A stretch of 64,000 nucleotides of DNA from Brytella acorum (GTDB lineage: Bacteria; Pseudomonadota; Alphaproteobacteria; Acetobacterales; Acetobacteraceae): contig NZ_JARBJP010000004.1 in NCBI RefSeq assembly GCF_029309905.1, forward strand, positions 62,001 through 126,000. The letters are read 5' to 3'. A model generated the notes under the pieces. It ran no database searches and was not told the origin of the DNA. It saw only the letters and a program-made list of their open reading frames with translations. The position numbers and the translations under genes are program-made. This document shows, piece after piece, positions 35,076-46,095 of the stretch (the first letter of the stretch is position 1; each line of letters begins with the position of its first letter).

Positions 35076-35531
35076 ATGACGCTCATGGACTTGGCATTGA
35101 AACAGGCACGACTGGCCGCCGAACGCGGCGAAGTGCCCGTCGGCGCCGTGGTGCTGGGACCGGATGGCGCCATCCTTGCGGAAGCGGGCAATGAAACCGA
35201 GGCGTCCCGCGATGCCAGCGCTCATGCGGAACTGCTCGCCATGCGCCGCGCGGCGCAACGCCTTGGAACGGCTCGACTGACCGGATGCACGGTCGTCGTG
35301 ACGCTTGAGCCGTGCCCGATGTGCGCCGCCGCGATGTCACATTTCCGGGTCAAACGCCTTCTGTTTGGCGCCTATGATCCCAAAGGCGGAGGCGTGGAGC
35401 ATGGTCCGCGCATCTTCGACTCCGAACGCTGCCTTCACCGTCCGGAAGTCATCGGCGGCGTTCGGGCCGAAGAAAGCGGTGGTCTGCTCCGTGATTTTTT
35501 CAGCGCGCGCCGTGCCCCCCGGAATGGCTGA
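35076..35531 (+). CDS. tadA: tRNA-specific adenosine deaminase
   Basis: 151 aa. Converts A34 to inosine in tRNA-Arg(ACG). Zinc and catalytic motif HAELLAM supplies His and the proton-shuttling Glu; PCPMCAAA supplies two Cys ligands. The protein starts MTLMDLALKQARLAAERGEVP, close to the family norm; ATG 35085 is another possible start. The frame is open far upstream (34356) but that part is antisense to the GATase gene. Divergent promoter with the GATase gene in about 70 bases. Confidence 0.95.
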   Translation: MTLMDLALKQARLAAERGEVPVGAVVLGPDGAILAEAGNETEASRDASAHAELLAMRRAAQRLGTARLTGCTVVVTLEPCPMCAAAMSHFRVKRLLFGAYDPKGGGVEHGPRIFDSERCLHRPEVIGGVRAEESGGLLRDFFSARRAPRNG

Positions 35532-35545
35532 CGTGCCGAAAGTCG

Positions 35546-36007
35546 TCACTCGTCAGGGCAGCGATTCCGGCTCTGCGGGAAATCGGAGCAGATCCGGTTT
35601 TTCTCCGGGTTCCATATGAAACGGACCATCTCGCTTGCCGAGCCATCCGCCTGGGCCTGCGCCACCAGCGCGTCGATCGCCCGCACACGGCCATGGACAT
35701 AGGTGAGATCGACGTTGCCGGAATAGCGGCCCGTGCTGTTGTCCATGCCCTCGAAATGGGTGGGCTTATGTTCCTTGCCCGGCACCCCGAAGAACTGGAC
35801 GATCTCTTTGGAGGTCTTGTTTTCAAGAGCCTTCAGAGTCGCCTCCGACAGGTCCCGGCACGTAATCTCCGGGCGCTCCTCGTCACCAGGATCGGACGTC
35901 CAGCAGGCTGAGTTTCCGGCACCCGTCGCCGCGTGCGCTCGCCCCATCACAGGCGTCACAGCCAGCAACGAAAAGAGCATGACGGTCGGGACAAAAATTT
36001 TGGACAT
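35546..36007 (-). CDS. Secreted hypothetical protein
   Basis: 153 aa. A signal peptide (about 1-26, ending GRAHA) precedes a small domain with four cysteines (SACWTSDPG, ITCRDLS, RICSDF, RCPDE) that could form two disulfides in the periplasm. The 'ITCRDLSEATLKALENKTSKE' region looks helical. I recognise no family. GGGGAAAA lies just upstream of ATG 36007. It ends 14 bases from the tadA stop, so the genes are convergent. Confidence 0.7.
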   Translation of the reverse strand: MSKIFVPTVMLFSLLAVTPVMGRAHAATGAGNSACWTSDPGDEERPEITCRDLSEATLKALENKTSKEIVQFFGVPGKEHKPTHFEGMDNSTGRYSGNVDLTYVHGRVRAIDALVAQAQADGSASEMVRFIWNPEKNRICSDFPQSRNRCPDE

Positions 36008-36351
36008 CGATTTTCCCCAGTTGGCGGACGTGCCTCTATACCAGTCTTATAAGGCAAGATGCGATCGCTTCAAATTCTGCCATCATCCAGATGGAAATTT
36101 TCATTTATACGGGTGAATTCCTGTATTCATGAACCATAAAAATTCTTTTACTTAAAAATATGGAAAATTTTTGAGTATGGGATATTTTTTCTCAAACTAT
36201 GTCTTACCCATCTTTCATCTGAACTCACTCTTGGTTTTGCGAAATTCCGGTCATATCTGTTTGAGTGTCCTTGCCGCATTGCGGACCGATCCTGACACAT
36301 CGGCCCGTCAGGCGTTAAGCTGCATATTTTGGTGTCCTGGTGGAAACGAGC
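36008..36351. other. Intergenic region upstream of the DegP-type protease
   Basis: 344 bases between divergent genes. A notably AT-rich block (about 36110-36240) is followed by GC-rich sequence. Likely contains both promoters; no clear sigma-E or heat-shock box recognised. Confidence 0.4.
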
Positions 36352-37908
36352 ATGTCGAACCTTTCCCGTAAGCGCTTCGCGCTCTCGAACTCACGTCGCT
36401 TCCTTGCTCTGGCAAGCGCCCCTCTTCTCGCGTTCAGCCTGGCGCAGACCCCCGCCCACGCGGCAGGCCCGATCAAGCCGCAGACGCAGGTCGAGCACCT
36501 TCCGAATTTCGTCAATCTGGTCAAGCAGGTGAAGCCGGCGGTCGTCTCCATCACCTCGCATATCCGCGCCGACGTCGCCGCGCGGGAAGAGGGCGGCATG
36601 CCGGATCAGGGCGAGCAGCAGGGTTCGCCTTTCCCGTTCCCCTTTCCGTTCCAGATGATGCCGCAGCAGCAGCCCAAGCGGACGGTCGAGGCGCGCGGTT
36701 CGGGCTTCATCATTTCCAGCGACGGCTATATCGTCACCAACAATCACGTCGTGAACGGCGCAACCCGTGTCTCCGTCACACTCGATGACGGGACGACGCT
36801 GCCGGCCAAGGTGATCGGCCACGATCCGCAAACCGACGTCGCCCTGCTGAAGATCACACCCAACAGCCCGCTCTCCTTCATCGAACTCGGCGACTCCGAC
36901 GAAGTGCAGCCCGGCGAATGGGTGGTGGCGGTCGGCAACCCGTTCGGACTGGGAGGAACCGTGACCTCGGGCATCGTCTCGGCCCGGGGCCGCAACCTCA
37001 ATTCCGGCGCCTATGACGACTTCATCCAGACCGATGCGCCCATCAACCAGGGCAACTCGGGCGGTCCGCTCTTCACGCAGGACGGCAAAGTCGTGGGCAT
37101 GAACACGGCCATCCTGTCGCCATCGGGAGGCTCGGTCGGCATCGGCTTCGCCATTCCGTCGAACACGATCAAGAACGTCGTCGACCAGCTTCGCAAGACC
37201 GGTCATGTCGTGCGCGGTTATCTGGGCCTCACGGATCAGAGCATCTCCCCGACCATGGCCAAGGCCCTCGGCCTCAAGCCGGGCGAACCGGGCGCTCCGC
37301 CGATGGGTTCGCTCGTCGCCAGCGTCAATCCGCATGGGCCGGCCGACAAAGCCGGGGTGAAGGCGGGCGATGTCATCACCACGCTCAACGGCAAGCCGAT
37401 CAAGGACGGGCATGACCTGGCGGTCCATGTCGTTTCCATGACCCCGGGTTCGAAAGCCACGCTGGGCATCCTGCGTGACAACAAACCAACGTCAATCGAC
37501 GTCGTCGTCGGCAATATGAGCAAGGACAAGGCCAGCGGCGACAGCGATGATGCGACCGATGATTCGGCCAGCAACTCCAGCAGCCGAATCGGGATTTCGC
37601 TCATTCCACTGACGCCGGATGTGCGTCAGCAGCTCGGCGTGGATGAAACCGTCACGGGTACCGTGGTGAACGGTGTCGATAGCGGCTCGCCCGCGGAACA
37701 TGCCGGAGTACGCCCTGGCGATATCATCCAGGCTGTCGGCACGACGAAAGTGACGTCTCCGCGCGCCGCCATGACCGCCGCCCGCTCCATTCTGAAGACG
37801 AAACAGCCTGTTCTGCTCAGAATCCTGCGCGACGGACAACCGCTCTTCATCGCCATTTCGCCGAATTCCTCCCAGGATGACGACGGCGGGAGCGACGACG
37901 GCCAGTGA
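36352..37908 (+). CDS. degP: DegP/HtrA-type periplasmic serine endoprotease
   Basis: 518 aa. Signal peptide (about 1-38, ending AHA), a Gln/Pro/Phe-rich linker, a trypsin-like domain with the triad His132 (VTNNHVV), Asp162 (TDVALLK) and Ser236 (GNSGGP), then two PDZ domains (about 285-380 and 410-505). It degrades or refolds misfolded envelope proteins. The acidic Ser/Asp-rich segment between the PDZ domains and at the C-terminus is unusual but common in this group. ATG 36352 is favoured; GTG 36340 is also in frame. A strong terminator follows, so it is monocistronic. Confidence 0.94.
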   Translation: MSNLSRKRFALSNSRRFLALASAPLLAFSLAQTPAHAAGPIKPQTQVEHLPNFVNLVKQVKPAVVSITSHIRADVAAREEGGMPDQGEQQGSPFPFPFPFQMMPQQQPKRTVEARGSGFIISSDGYIVTNNHVVNGATRVSVTLDDGTTLPAKVIGHDPQTDVALLKITPNSPLSFIELGDSDEVQPGEWVVAVGNPFGLGGTVTSGIVSARGRNLNSGAYDDFIQTDAPINQGNSGGPLFTQDGKVVGMNTAILSPSGGSVGIGFAIPSNTIKNVVDQLRKTGHVVRGYLGLTDQSISPTMAKALGLKPGEPGAPPMGSLVASVNPHGPADKAGVKAGDVITTLNGKPIKDGHDLAVHVVSMTPGSKATLGILRDNKPTSIDVVVGNMSKDKASGDSDDATDDSASNSSSRIGISLIPLTPDVRQQLGVDETVTGTVVNGVDSGSPAEHAGVRPGDIIQAVGTTKVTSPRAAMTAARSILKTKQPVLLRILRDGQPLFIAISPNSSQDDDGGSDDGQ

Positions 37909-37943
37909 CGATGACCGGTCCCTGAATTCCGGAAAATCATCGA

Positions 37944-37979
37944 AACGGGGCGTCGACCGCAAGGTCCACGCCCCGTTTT
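37944..37979 (+). terminator. Intrinsic terminator after degP
   Basis: AACGGGGCGT (37944-37953) pairs with ACGCCCCGTT (37968-37977), with an inner GACC-GCAA-GGTC stem, then TTTTC. Textbook Rho-independent terminator 35 bases after the stop. Confidence 0.92.
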
Positions 37980-38166
37980 CATCTGCGCTTCATCCCCGTT
38001 CCGAAGATTTCACGATCGGCACCAGCCTTATCCACGACAAATTCATGTTTTCTTCTGTTGTTAAGCGCTTCGCGGCTATAGTTAAGACGAACCCGATTGC
38101 CGCCATTCCCGTGTCCGCCCATCGCTGGGGCGCGACCTGCCCGCTTGATGACAGGATCGTATTTCT

Positions 38167-40872
38167 TTGGCCTCGTTCAGCCGCATGACCTCTCCCGGAG
38201 CCTCTTCTTCCAAACTACGAGACCAGCTTCGCGCCCGCCTCGCCGAACTCGGCGGGCTGGGCCTGCTCGCCGCGGCGCTGACGCTTGGCGTGGCTCTGTG
38301 GAGCTATAACCCGGTCGATCCATCCTTCAACACGTCCACCGGAACCGCCCCGACCAATATGCTCGGGCAGATCGGCGCTTCCCTGTCCGATTTCCTCGTG
38401 CAGTGGTTCGGTCTCGCCAGCGGTCTTCCGATCGTCGTGCTGATCGCCTGGGCCTGGCAGATCGTGCGCCGTCATGCCCTTGGCGCTCCCATTCTGCGGA
38501 TTTTATCTTTTCTGGCCCTGCTTCCGGTTTCCGCCGGTGTCGTGGCGTCGTTTCAGGTCATGATCCCGGCGCTCTCGGGAACCTGGCCCTCCCGTGCGGG
38601 ACTGGGCGGCCAGATCGGCCGTTCCCTGGCGGAGCACGCCGTCGGTGCGGGCCGGGCCGAGCTTGGCAATATCGGTGCTATTCTCGGCTTTCTTCTCGGA
38701 TGGCTCCTGTTTCTTCTGCTTCTGCCTCTGGCGATGGGACTGACCCGTCGGGAATGGCGGATGCTCGGGCGCGGCGTGACGATGGCCGCGCGCCAGCCCA
38801 CGCAGATTGTTCGTCGTCTCAACGGCCATAAAGAGCCTTCTCCCGAACCGGACTGGAAGCGCTACGAGGCGCAGGTCGCGCCGATCGTGGATCGCAACGC
38901 CAACAACCGGTCCCCGGACGAGACACGCGAACGGAATTTCACCCCCGCCCGGACCGGTTGGCTCCAGCCCCCCAGCCGACAGAACGAAGCCCCACCGGCC
39001 GCGCCGGCAGAAGCCGTCGAAACAAAAGCCCTGACGGTTCCCGCCAATCTCTACGCCAATCAGCTGGCCACGATCGCCCGCGACGGAGAACAGCAGCAAC
39101 GGCCTTCGACACGTGCTCCAACACCCGCGCCTTATGATGACGACGAGGCTTTCGCGCGCCCGCGCTCCATGACCAGCACCGCGCCGCAGCGTGACGGGAA
39201 TGAAGGACGTGCGGATGCGGCTGCCGAGACGGCGGAGCCGGTGGGCATGTTCAAGCGCGGTCTTTTCAACATGCTGAAAGGCGAGCGGGCGGCGGCGCGC
39301 CCCAACCCCGCCGCCGCGCCAGGCTGGGAGCCGACCGGCTGGAAGCCCCCTCCCCTCTCCCTGCTGACGAAAACGCCGCCTCACGCCATGACCGGCCCGT
39401 CGAACGAGGTGCTTCAGGCCAATGCGCGCCTCCTTGAAACCGTGCTGGGCGATTATGGCGTTCAGGGTCAGATCGGCGACATTCACGCGGGCCCCGTGGT
39501 CACGCTTTATGAACTCGAACCGGCCCCAGGTATCCGCTCGGCGCGCGTGATCGGACTGGCGGATGATATCGCGCGCTCGCTTTCCGTGCTCAGCGTGCGT
39601 ATCGCGACCGTGCCGGGCCGCAACGTCATCGGCATCGAAGTGCCTAATGCGGCGCGCGAAACGGTCTATTTCTCGGAATTGCTGGAAGCGCCGGACTGGC
39701 GCGATGATCGTGGGCAGCTGACGCTTGCTCTCGGCAAGGACATTGCCGGCAATCCGGTCTATGCCGATCTCGCGCGCATGCCACATCTGCTGATCGCGGG
39801 CACCACAGGTTCAGGCAAGTCCGTCGGCGTGAACGCCATGATCCTGTCACTGCTCTACAGGCTCTCGCCAGAAGAGTGCCGCCTTATCATGATCGACCCC
39901 AAGATCCTCGAACTGTCAATCTATGACGGCATTCCGCATCTGCTGACGCCGGTCGTGACGGAACCCGCCAAGGCGGTGTCGGCTCTTAAATGGACGGTGC
40001 GGGAAATGGACAAGCGCTATCGCGCGATGGCGCATCTCCAGGTCCGCAACATCGCGGGCTATAACGAGCGCGTGCAGGAGGCGCGGGCGTCTGGAGAATT
40101 GCTGACCCGCCGCGTCCAGACAGGCTTCGATCCGGAAACCGGCCGCCCCGTGTTCGAGGAACAGGCGCTCAACCTTGAAGCCATGCCCTATATCGTCGTC
40201 TTCATCGACGAAATGGCCGATCTGATGATGGTGGCGGGCAAGGAGATCGAGACGGCGGTACAACGTCTGGCCCAGAAGGCCCGTGCCGCCGGGATTCACG
40301 TCATCATGGCGACGCAGCGTCCATCCGTGGACGTGATCACCGGCACGATCAAGGCCAATTTTCCCACGCGCATCTCGTTCCAGGTCATCAGCAAGTTCGA
40401 CAGTCGCACGATTCTTGGCGAGCAGGGCGCGGAACAGCTTCTGGGACAGGGTGACATGCTGTTCATGCAAGGCGGCGGTCGCATCACCCGCGTTCACGGA
40501 CCGTTTGTCGGTGACAGCGAAGTCGAAGCCGTCGTGGCCGATCTGCGCTCCAAGGGCGAACCGATCTACAACGACGATGTCGTGGCAGGTCTCGACGAGG
40601 AGAGCGAGAGCGGTGGCGGCAAGGGTGGGAGCGGCAACGGCCTGAACGGGGGCGCCTATGATGCGGAAGCCAGCCTGTTCGATCAGGCGGTATCCATCGT
40701 GGCCCGGGAAGGCAAGGCTTCGACGTCATTTATCCAGCGCCATCTCTCCATCGGCTATAACCGGGCCGCGAAAATCATCGAGCAGATGGAGAAAGAAGGT
40801 ATCGTGAGCGCGGCCAATCACGTCGGCAAACGCGAAGTTCTCATCAAGCGTCAGAGGGACGACGAGGAATGA
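38167..40872 (+). CDS. ftsK: DNA translocase FtsK
   Basis: 901 aa. Four to five N-terminal membrane helices (about 25-205), a Pro/Ala-rich linker, then the RecA-like motor with Walker [14 protein letters not shown] (about 545) and Walker [13 protein letters not shown], and a C-terminal gamma winged helix (about 835-895, [20 protein letters not shown]) that reads polar DNA motifs. It pumps chromosomes at the septum and activates XerCD at dif. The start is TTG 38167 (AGGAT about ten bases upstream) or ATG 38185. Its stop overlaps the next gene as ATGA. Confidence 0.95.
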   Translation: MASFSRMTSPGASSSKLRDQLRARLAELGGLGLLAAALTLGVALWSYNPVDPSFNTSTGTAPTNMLGQIGASLSDFLVQWFGLASGLPIVVLIAWAWQIVRRHALGAPILRILSFLALLPVSAGVVASFQVMIPALSGTWPSRAGLGGQIGRSLAEHAVGAGRAELGNIGAILGFLLGWLLFLLLLPLAMGLTRREWRMLGRGVTMAARQPTQIVRRLNGHKEPSPEPDWKRYEAQVAPIVDRNANNRSPDETRERNFTPARTGWLQPPSRQNEAPPAAPAEAVETKALTVPANLYANQLATIARDGEQQQRPSTRAPTPAPYDDDEAFARPRSMTSTAPQRDGNEGRADAAAETAEPVGMFKRGLFNMLKGERAAARPNPAAAPGWEPTGWKPPPLSLLTKTPPHAMTGPSNEVLQANARLLETVLGDYGVQGQIGDIHAGPVVTLYELEPAPGIRSARVIGLADDIARSLSVLSVRIATVPGRNVIGIEVPNAARETVYFSELLEAPDWRDDRGQLTLALGKDIAGNPVYADLARMPHLLIAGTTGSGKSVGVNAMILSLLYRLSPEECRLIMIDPKILELSIYDGIPHLLTPVVTEPAKAVSALKWTVREMDKRYRAMAHLQVRNIAGYNERVQEARASGELLTRRVQTGFDPETGRPVFEEQALNLEAMPYIVVFIDEMADLMMVAGKEIETAVQRLAQKARAAGIHVIMATQRPSVDVITGTIKANFPTRISFQVISKFDSRTILGEQGAEQLLGQGDMLFMQGGGRITRVHGPFVGDSEVEAVVADLRSKGEPIYNDDVVAGLDEESESGGGKGGSGNGLNGGAYDAEASLFDQAVSIVAREGKASTSFIQRHLSIGYNRAAKIIEQMEKEGIVSAANHVGKREVLIKRQRDDEE

Positions 40873-41639
40873 AACGTCCGGTGTCGTCGGCACCGGACGC
40901 AGCCGCCTTTCCCTATCCTGTCCTTTACAGAAGCCCGCGGCTGATCGTGATCGACAAACCCGCGGGACTGCCGGTCCATGCGGGACCGAAGACAGGACGG
41001 ACTCTGGAAGATGCGTTCCCCCTTCTTTCTCTAAGAAAAGATGGCCCCTGGCTCGTGCATCGACTGGATGCAGATACATCCGGATGCGTGCTCGTCGCAC
41101 TGCGGAAACAGGCGCTCATCCAGGCGCAGGCCGCCTTTCAGGGCCGCCAGGTGCGCAAGACCTACTGGGCCGTGGTCGAAGGCCACCCGGCGGACCATTC
41201 AGGCGAAAACGCTTCAGGCGAGATCAACGCCCCGCTCCGGCGGGACGAGCAGCGTAACGGCTGGCGGATGATCGTGGATCCCAGGGGCCAGCCAGCCCGC
41301 ACGGGATGGCGTGTTCTGGGCCGCGATGGCGACAGGTCGTGGCTGGAACTCACGCTGCATACCGGTCGGACCCATCAGGCGCGCGCCCATTGTGCCGCGC
41401 TCGGCTGCCCGATCCTGGGCGACCCCGTTTATTATCCACTGGAGAACCGGGCATCTGGAAATCGGGCCGTTCCCCTCCAGCTTCTCAGCCGTCGGCTCGA
41501 AATCACCGTCGGCGAGGAGCACATCGATACCTGTGCGATACCGCCCGAAGCCATGACGGCGTTCCTCGGCCGTATGGGCTATCGTCCATCCGATAGTACG
41601 AACCAGAAACGGAACAGCCAGGTCTCTGACGGCGTCTGA
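40869..41639 (+). CDS. RluA-family pseudouridine synthase
   Basis: 256 aa. The catalytic motif [14 protein letters not shown] holds the active Asp; [12 protein letters not shown] and [13 protein letters not shown] are family hallmarks. Without an S4 domain it resembles RluA (23S U746/tRNA U32) or TruC; the exact target is uncertain. Translationally coupled to ftsK (ATGA). Its last 61 bases overlap the 3' end of the convergent glycosyltransferase gene. Confidence 0.9.
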   Translation: MKRPVSSAPDAAAFPYPVLYRSPRLIVIDKPAGLPVHAGPKTGRTLEDAFPLLSLRKDGPWLVHRLDADTSGCVLVALRKQALIQAQAAFQGRQVRKTYWAVVEGHPADHSGENASGEINAPLRRDEQRNGWRMIVDPRGQPARTGWRVLGRDGDRSWLELTLHTGRTHQARAHCAALGCPILGDPVYYPLENRASGNRAVPLQLLSRRLEITVGEEHIDTCAIPPEAMTAFLGRMGYRPSDSTNQKRNSQVSDGV

Positions 41640-42508
41640 CGCACCAGACCGGGATATCGTCTCAGGAGGCGCGCGCGCGCCCATCGACCACGCGGCAGGG
41701 TGTGTGCCAGATCGACGAGCAAGGCGCGGGCCTTCGGGGTTGCGATGGCCGGACGCGACATCAACCCCGCCACGTTTGCGGAGAATGTCGCCATGAACTG
41801 ATACGGCCCGCGCCGTAACGCCGCGAACGCCCGATGCAGACGCGAGCGGTTGGCTCCCACGACGTTCCGCCCATGCTGGCGATAATAGCTGACGCAGCGT
41901 CCGTCAGCGACGACGACCCCACCCGTGGCCGTCACGACGAGATAGGCCCACCAATCGTGAAGAACCTCTTCCGGCGGCGCAAAATCCACCAGAAGAGCGC
42001 ACGCGGCGGCCGAAAGCATCATCGTGTGACCCGTCACGATATTCTGCGTCAGCGCTGCTTCGAAACCCGGCGGACGAAGAAAGGGCGGCGACTCGCCTTT
42101 TACAGTCAGGGAGGCATCCGTCAGATACTGGCGGGCGCAATACAGGGCCGGGCCGGTGCGATGACCAGCAAGCGCTGTGACAGCCCAGTCGAGCTTTTCC
42201 GGCAGCCAGACATCATCCTGATCCGCGTAGGCCACCATCGCGCCTGGAGGCACCAATGTCAGGAGATGGGCGAAGGAACGGGCGACGCCGAGTCGTTCCT
42301 CACATTCACGGCTTTCGATACAGCGTCCCAGTCCTCGGTGAGCCTGAAAGGACAGCATGATCGCCCGTGACGCATCATCAGACCCGTCATCGCGCCAGTA
42401 AAGCGTCCAGTTCCGATGGGTCTGCGCAACGAAGCTGTCGAGCTGCTGGTTGAGGAAGGCTTCGCCGTTATAGACGGACAGTAGGATGGCGACAGGCGCT
42501 TCCTGCAT
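41579..42508 (-). CDS. Family 2 glycosyltransferase (rhamnosyltransferase-like)
   Basis: 309 aa GT-A enzyme. VAILLSVYNGEAFLNQQLDS is the typical nucleotide-binding start; WRDDGSDDASR and the metal-binding YADQDDVWLPEKL are present. The C-terminal part includes a DWWAYLV segment and basic residues suited to membrane association. It ends the rfbBACD operon, so dTDP-L-rhamnose is the likely donor. Start ATG 42508 lies behind a run of eight G that could serve as ribosome-binding site; ATG 42526 is also in frame. Gap to rfbD is about 100 bases. Confidence 0.87.
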   Translation of the reverse strand: MQEAPVAILLSVYNGEAFLNQQLDSFVAQTHRNWTLYWRDDGSDDASRAIMLSFQAHRGLGRCIESRECEERLGVARSFAHLLTLVPPGAMVAYADQDDVWLPEKLDWAVTALAGHRTGPALYCARQYLTDASLTVKGESPPFLRPPGFEAALTQNIVTGHTMMLSAAACALLVDFAPPEEVLHDWWAYLVVTATGGVVVADGRCVSYYRQHGRNVVGANRSRLHRAFAALRRGPYQFMATFSANVAGLMSRPAIATPKARALLVDLAHTLPRGRWARARLLRRYPGLVRQTPSETWLFRFWFVLSDGR

Positions 42509-42609
42509 GTCGCCCCCCCCAACCATGCGCGGCACCCAGCTTCGAGGTGCGGCACTGTCACGTGCTTTGGAATCGGGATGCCGCACGGAAGCGAGGTTGA
42601 GCCGTCAGT

Positions 42610-43506
42610 TCAGACTTTGGCGAAGAGCTTGCCCACGGTATGCGCCACGCTGTCGCGCCATTCCGGGAGCTTCACGCCGAAGACGCGTTCGAGTTTGCCG
42701 CAATCAAGGCGCGAATCCTGCGGACGCTTCGCCGGTGTTGGCCAGTCCTGCGTCCGGATGGCCAGAATTTCCGGCACGGCCTGCCCATGTTTTGCAGCTT
42801 CTTCGAGCGTTGCCACCGCCAGACCGTGCCATGTCGTGTCGCCCTGGCCGCTGGCGTGATAGATGCCGGCGTATGAGTCTTTCCAGCCGCCCGTTTCGAT
42901 TTTCGCGATGATCGCGAAAATGGCCTGTGCGAGATCATCGGAGCTGGTCGGATTACCGCTCTGGTCACCGACAACCTTGAGCTGGGGATTTCTGGCCCCG
43001 GCATTGATCATGGTGCGCACGAAATTCTTGCCATGGGCCGAATAGACCCAGGACGTCCGCAGAACGATGGACTGTGGATTGGCGGCGAGCACGGCCTGTT
43101 CGCCTGCGGCCTTCGTGCTGCCGTAGACCGTCTCCGGCGAAACGGGATCGGTTTCGACGTAGGGAGCGCCCTTATCCCCTGAGAAGACGTAGTCCGTGGA
43201 CACGTGTATCAGAGGGATACCCGCCGCCGCGCAAGCCGTGGCCAACTCAGCCGGCCCGGACTCGTTGGCGCGGGTCGCGCCTTCCTTTTCGGTCTCGGCA
43301 AGATCCACGGCGGTCCAGGCCGCCGCATTCACGACGATTTCGGGATGATATCTGGCGATCGCCGCGGCAATCGTCTCGGGGCGGTCGAAATCGAATTCGG
43401 GCCGTCCCACACGGATTACACGCCCCTGACCGAGAGTTTCGAGGGAAACGGCCAACTGCCCGCTGCCGCCTGTGACGAGGATTTTGCCCTTGTCCTGCGC
43501 GCTCAT
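42610..43506 (-). CDS. rfbD: dTDP-4-dehydrorhamnose reductase
   Basis: 298 aa short-chain dehydrogenase fold. The NAD(P) loop is KILVTGGSGQLA, the active site YGSTKAAGE (Tyr and Lys), with VVNAAAWTAVDLAE and STDYVFSGDKGAPY diagnostic of RmlD. It makes dTDP-L-rhamnose, the last step of the pathway. Starts within the end of rfbC (ATGA overlap). Confidence 0.96.
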   Translation of the reverse strand: MSAQDKGKILVTGGSGQLAVSLETLGQGRVIRVGRPEFDFDRPETIAAAIARYHPEIVVNAAAWTAVDLAETEKEGATRANESGPAELATACAAAGIPLIHVSTDYVFSGDKGAPYVETDPVSPETVYGSTKAAGEQAVLAANPQSIVLRTSWVYSAHGKNFVRTMINAGARNPQLKVVGDQSGNPTSSDDLAQAIFAIIAKIETGGWKDSYAGIYHASGQGDTTWHGLAVATLEEAAKHGQAVPEILAIRTQDWPTPAKRPQDSRLDCGKLERVFGVKLPEWRDSVAHTVGKLFAKV

Positions 43507-44063
43507 GAGTATTGGAACCAGTTGGTGGCTTCGGTGAAGTGCGGTGCGACAAGGTCCTTGTCGGACAGGACGGCGTCCTTCGGATTCACGGGCCAGTCGA
43601 TCGCGATATGAGGACAGTTCCAGATGACCGCGCGTTCCGACGCCTTGTCATAGACGTTGGTGCATTTGTACTGCACCTCGGCATTCTCGGTCAGTGTCAC
43701 GAAACCATGCAGAAAGCCCGGTGGAATCCAGAGCTGGGACCAGTTTTCTTCCGAAAGCTCGGCTGCGACCCACTGACCATAGGTCGGTGAGCCCGTGCGG
43801 GCATCCACGGCGACATCCCAGATCGCCCCCCGCGTGCAACGCACCAGCTTGCCTTGGGCATAGGGGGCAAGCTGACAATGCAGGCCACGCACGACGCCCT
43901 TCTGGCGCGACAGACTCTGGTTGTCCTGAACGAACGGAAGATCGATACCCGCTTCCGTCATCCGCGACAGATTATAGGTTTCGGAAAAGAAGCCACGATT
44001 GTCTCCGAAACGCGGCGGCGTCACGAGAATGACTTCGGGTATTTCGAGACGTTCGACTTTCAT
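43503..44063 (-). CDS. rfbC: dTDP-4-dehydrorhamnose 3,5-epimerase
   Basis: 186 aa cupin-fold epimerase. The catalytic His lies in GVVRGLHCQ; FFSETYN and GFLHGFVTL (with WIPPG before it) are family signatures, as is the Tyr-rich region YKCTNVYD. Third step of dTDP-L-rhamnose synthesis. About 50 bases after rfbA. Confidence 0.96.
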   Translation of the reverse strand: MKVERLEIPEVILVTPPRFGDNRGFFSETYNLSRMTEAGIDLPFVQDNQSLSRQKGVVRGLHCQLAPYAQGKLVRCTRGAIWDVAVDARTGSPTYGQWVAAELSEENWSQLWIPPGFLHGFVTLTENAEVQYKCTNVYDKASERAVIWNCPHIAIDWPVNPKDAVLSDKDLVAPHFTEATNWFQYS

Positions 44064-44116
44064 GATCCTGCCTTTTTTCTGCCGTCAGCGATGGGGAATC
44101 GACCGGTCGCGGACCT

Positions 44117-45040
44117 TCAGTTCTTGCTGACAGTCGCGAGCGGTTGGCCGTGCTCCGCCAGCTCGCGGAGCATACGGCCGAGATCCGTCTTCGCGACGCG
44201 ATGGGCGAGCGCCAGAAGCTGCTGCTTGTCGATGAAGCCCATTCGGAAGGCGACTTCCTCCGGCGATCCAACCAGCATGCCCTGACGCGACTGGATCGTC
44301 TGCACGAATGTACCCGCCTGCATGAGGCTGTCCGGCATGCCGGCATCCAGCCACGCGCAACCTCGGCCCAGCCGGTCGACCTGCAACGTTCCTTCTTCCA
44401 GATACATGCGGTTGAGATCGGTGATTTCCAGCTCGCCGCGTGGGCTCGGCTTGACCCTCTTGGCAAAGTCGACCACACGGTGATCGTAGAAATAAAGGCC
44501 CGTCACCGCCCAGTTGGACTGGGGCTCTGTCGGCTTCTCCACGATTTCCAGAGCCCGACCGTTCTCGTCGAACGAGACCACGCCGTACCGCTCCGGATCG
44601 CGCACCTGATAGGCGAAAACCGTTGCGCCTTCGGGACGCTTGGCTGCGGCGCGCAGAAGCACGCCAAGATGGTCGGCGAAGATGAGGTTATCGCCAAGCG
44701 CCAGCGCACTCGGCGCACCGTCAAGCCATTCATCGGCGATCAGGAAAGCCTGCGCCAGCCCGTCGGGCGACGGCTGAACACGATATTCAAACTTCACGCC
44801 GAACTGCGAACCGTCGCCCAGCAGCCGTTGGAACTGGGGAATATCATGCGGGGTGGAGATGATCATGATGTCCCGGATACCCGCGAGCATCAGCGTCGAC
44901 AGCGGATAATAGATCATCGGTTTATCGTAAACCGGCAGCAGCTGCTTTGATGACGCAAGCGTCATGGGATGCAGGCGCGTGCCGGAACCGCCCGCGAGCA
45001 GAATCCCCTTCATGGGGGTCGAGAAAGAGACGCTCGGCAT
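44117..45040 (-). CDS. rfbA: Glucose-1-phosphate thymidylyltransferase
   Basis: 307 aa. The nucleotidyltransferase loop [32 protein letters not shown] and the metal-binding [10 protein letters not shown] are intact; VRVIEQPA-type end is shortened. Makes dTDP-glucose from dTTP and glucose-1-phosphate, the product of Pgm. Start ATG 45040 shares a base with the rfbB stop (TGATG), which supports this start over ATG 45013 (MKGIL). Confidence 0.96.
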   Translation of the reverse strand: MPSVSFSTPMKGILLAGGSGTRLHPMTLASSKQLLPVYDKPMIYYPLSTLMLAGIRDIMIISTPHDIPQFQRLLGDGSQFGVKFEYRVQPSPDGLAQAFLIADEWLDGAPSALALGDNLIFADHLGVLLRAAAKRPEGATVFAYQVRDPERYGVVSFDENGRALEIVEKPTEPQSNWAVTGLYFYDHRVVDFAKRVKPSPRGELEITDLNRMYLEEGTLQVDRLGRGCAWLDAGMPDSLMQAGTFVQTIQSRQGMLVGSPEEVAFRMGFIDKQQLLALAHRVAKTDLGRMLRELAEHGQPLATVSKN

Positions 45041-46095
45041 CAGGAATTCGTCCCTAGTCGCTGGCCCGTATAGCGACGGGCGCGGATTTCTTCCCACCAA
45101 TCACGATGATCAAGATACCATTGGACCGTCTTACGGATCCCGGTTTCGAAATCGTGCTTGGCCTTCCAGTCCAGCGCCTCTTCGGCATGGCTCGCATCGA
45201 TTTCGTAGCGGAAATCATGCCCTGGACGATCGCTCACAAAACGGATCAGGCGCTCACGCGGGCCGGCGGGGTCGGGCACGAGTTCGTCGAGCACGGCGCA
45301 AATCGTTTTGACAACGTCGAGATTCGTGCGCGGTTGCCGCGCGCCGATCGCGTATGTTTCACCGGGCTTGCCGATTTCAACAGCCTTGACCAACGCCTCA
45401 GCGTGATCCTCGACGAACAGCCAGTCGCGGACGTTTTCACCCTTGCCGTAAACCGGCAGTTCCTTGCCTTCAATCGCATTGATCGTCACCAGAGGGATCA
45501 ATTTCTCGGGGAAGTGCCACACGCCATAATTGTTCGTCGTGTTCGTAACGAAGGTCGGAAGGCCATAGGTATGATACCAGGCGCGCACGAGATGATCCGA
45601 GGCCGCCTTGGACGCCGAATACGGGCTTCGCGGATCGTAAGGCGTCGTTTCCGTGAACGGCGGATCTTCCGGCTCGAGATGGCCAAAGACCTCATCGGTG
45701 GAAATGTGGTGAAAACGGAAGGCTTTCTGCTCGTCTGCGCCCAGACCGCTCCAATATTTGCGAGCCGCTTCCAGGAGGGAATAAGTTCCAACGACATTGG
45801 TCTGGACGAAAACGCCAGGGCCGTCGATCGAACGATCCACATGGCTTTCGGCGGCGAGATGCATGACCGCGTCAGGCTGGAAGCTCTCGAAAAGCCGCTG
45901 CATCTCCACGCCATTGACGATATTGGCCCGAGCATGGCTGTAGCGATCGTTTGACGCAACCTCGGACACTGTGTCTTCCGACGCCGCATAGGTCATGCAA
46001 TCGACGTTGAGAACACTATGTTCGGTGTTGCGTATGATGTGCCGCACAACCGCCGACCCGATAAACCCGCATCCGCCGGTCAATAATATGCGCAT
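45040..46095 (-). CDS. rfbB: dTDP-glucose 4,6-dehydratase
   Basis: 351 aa. NAD-binding [13 protein letters not shown] at the start, catalytic STDEVFGHL (Thr-Asp-Glu) and [14 protein letters not shown] (Tyr-Lys), NNYG and the substrate loop present. Forms dTDP-4-keto-6-deoxyglucose. First gene of rfbB-rfbA-rfbC-rfbD-glycosyltransferase; the operon promoter should lie in the 160 bases up to 46259, shared with a divergent gene. Confidence 0.97.
   Translation of the reverse strand: MRILLTGGCGFIGSAVVRHIIRNTEHSVLNVDCMTYAASEDTVSEVASNDRYSHARANIVNGVEMQRLFESFQPDAVMHLAAESHVDRSIDGPGVFVQTNVVGTYSLLEAARKYWSGLGADEQKAFRFHHISTDEVFGHLEPEDPPFTETTPYDPRSPYSASKAASDHLVRAWYHTYGLPTFVTNTTNNYGVWHFPEKLIPLVTINAIEGKELPVYGKGENVRDWLFVEDHAEALVKAVEIGKPGETYAIGARQPRTNLDVVKTICAVLDELVPDPAGPRERLIRFVSDRPGHDFRYEIDASHAEEALDWKAKHDFETGIRKTVQWYLDHRDWWEEIRARRYTGQRLGTNS

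Noticed and set aside
38020-38034. DnaA box-like TTATCCACG, and a similar TTATCCACC near 21991
   Set aside because: Single imperfect matches far apart with no cluster or AT-rich unwinding element, so no origin is claimed.
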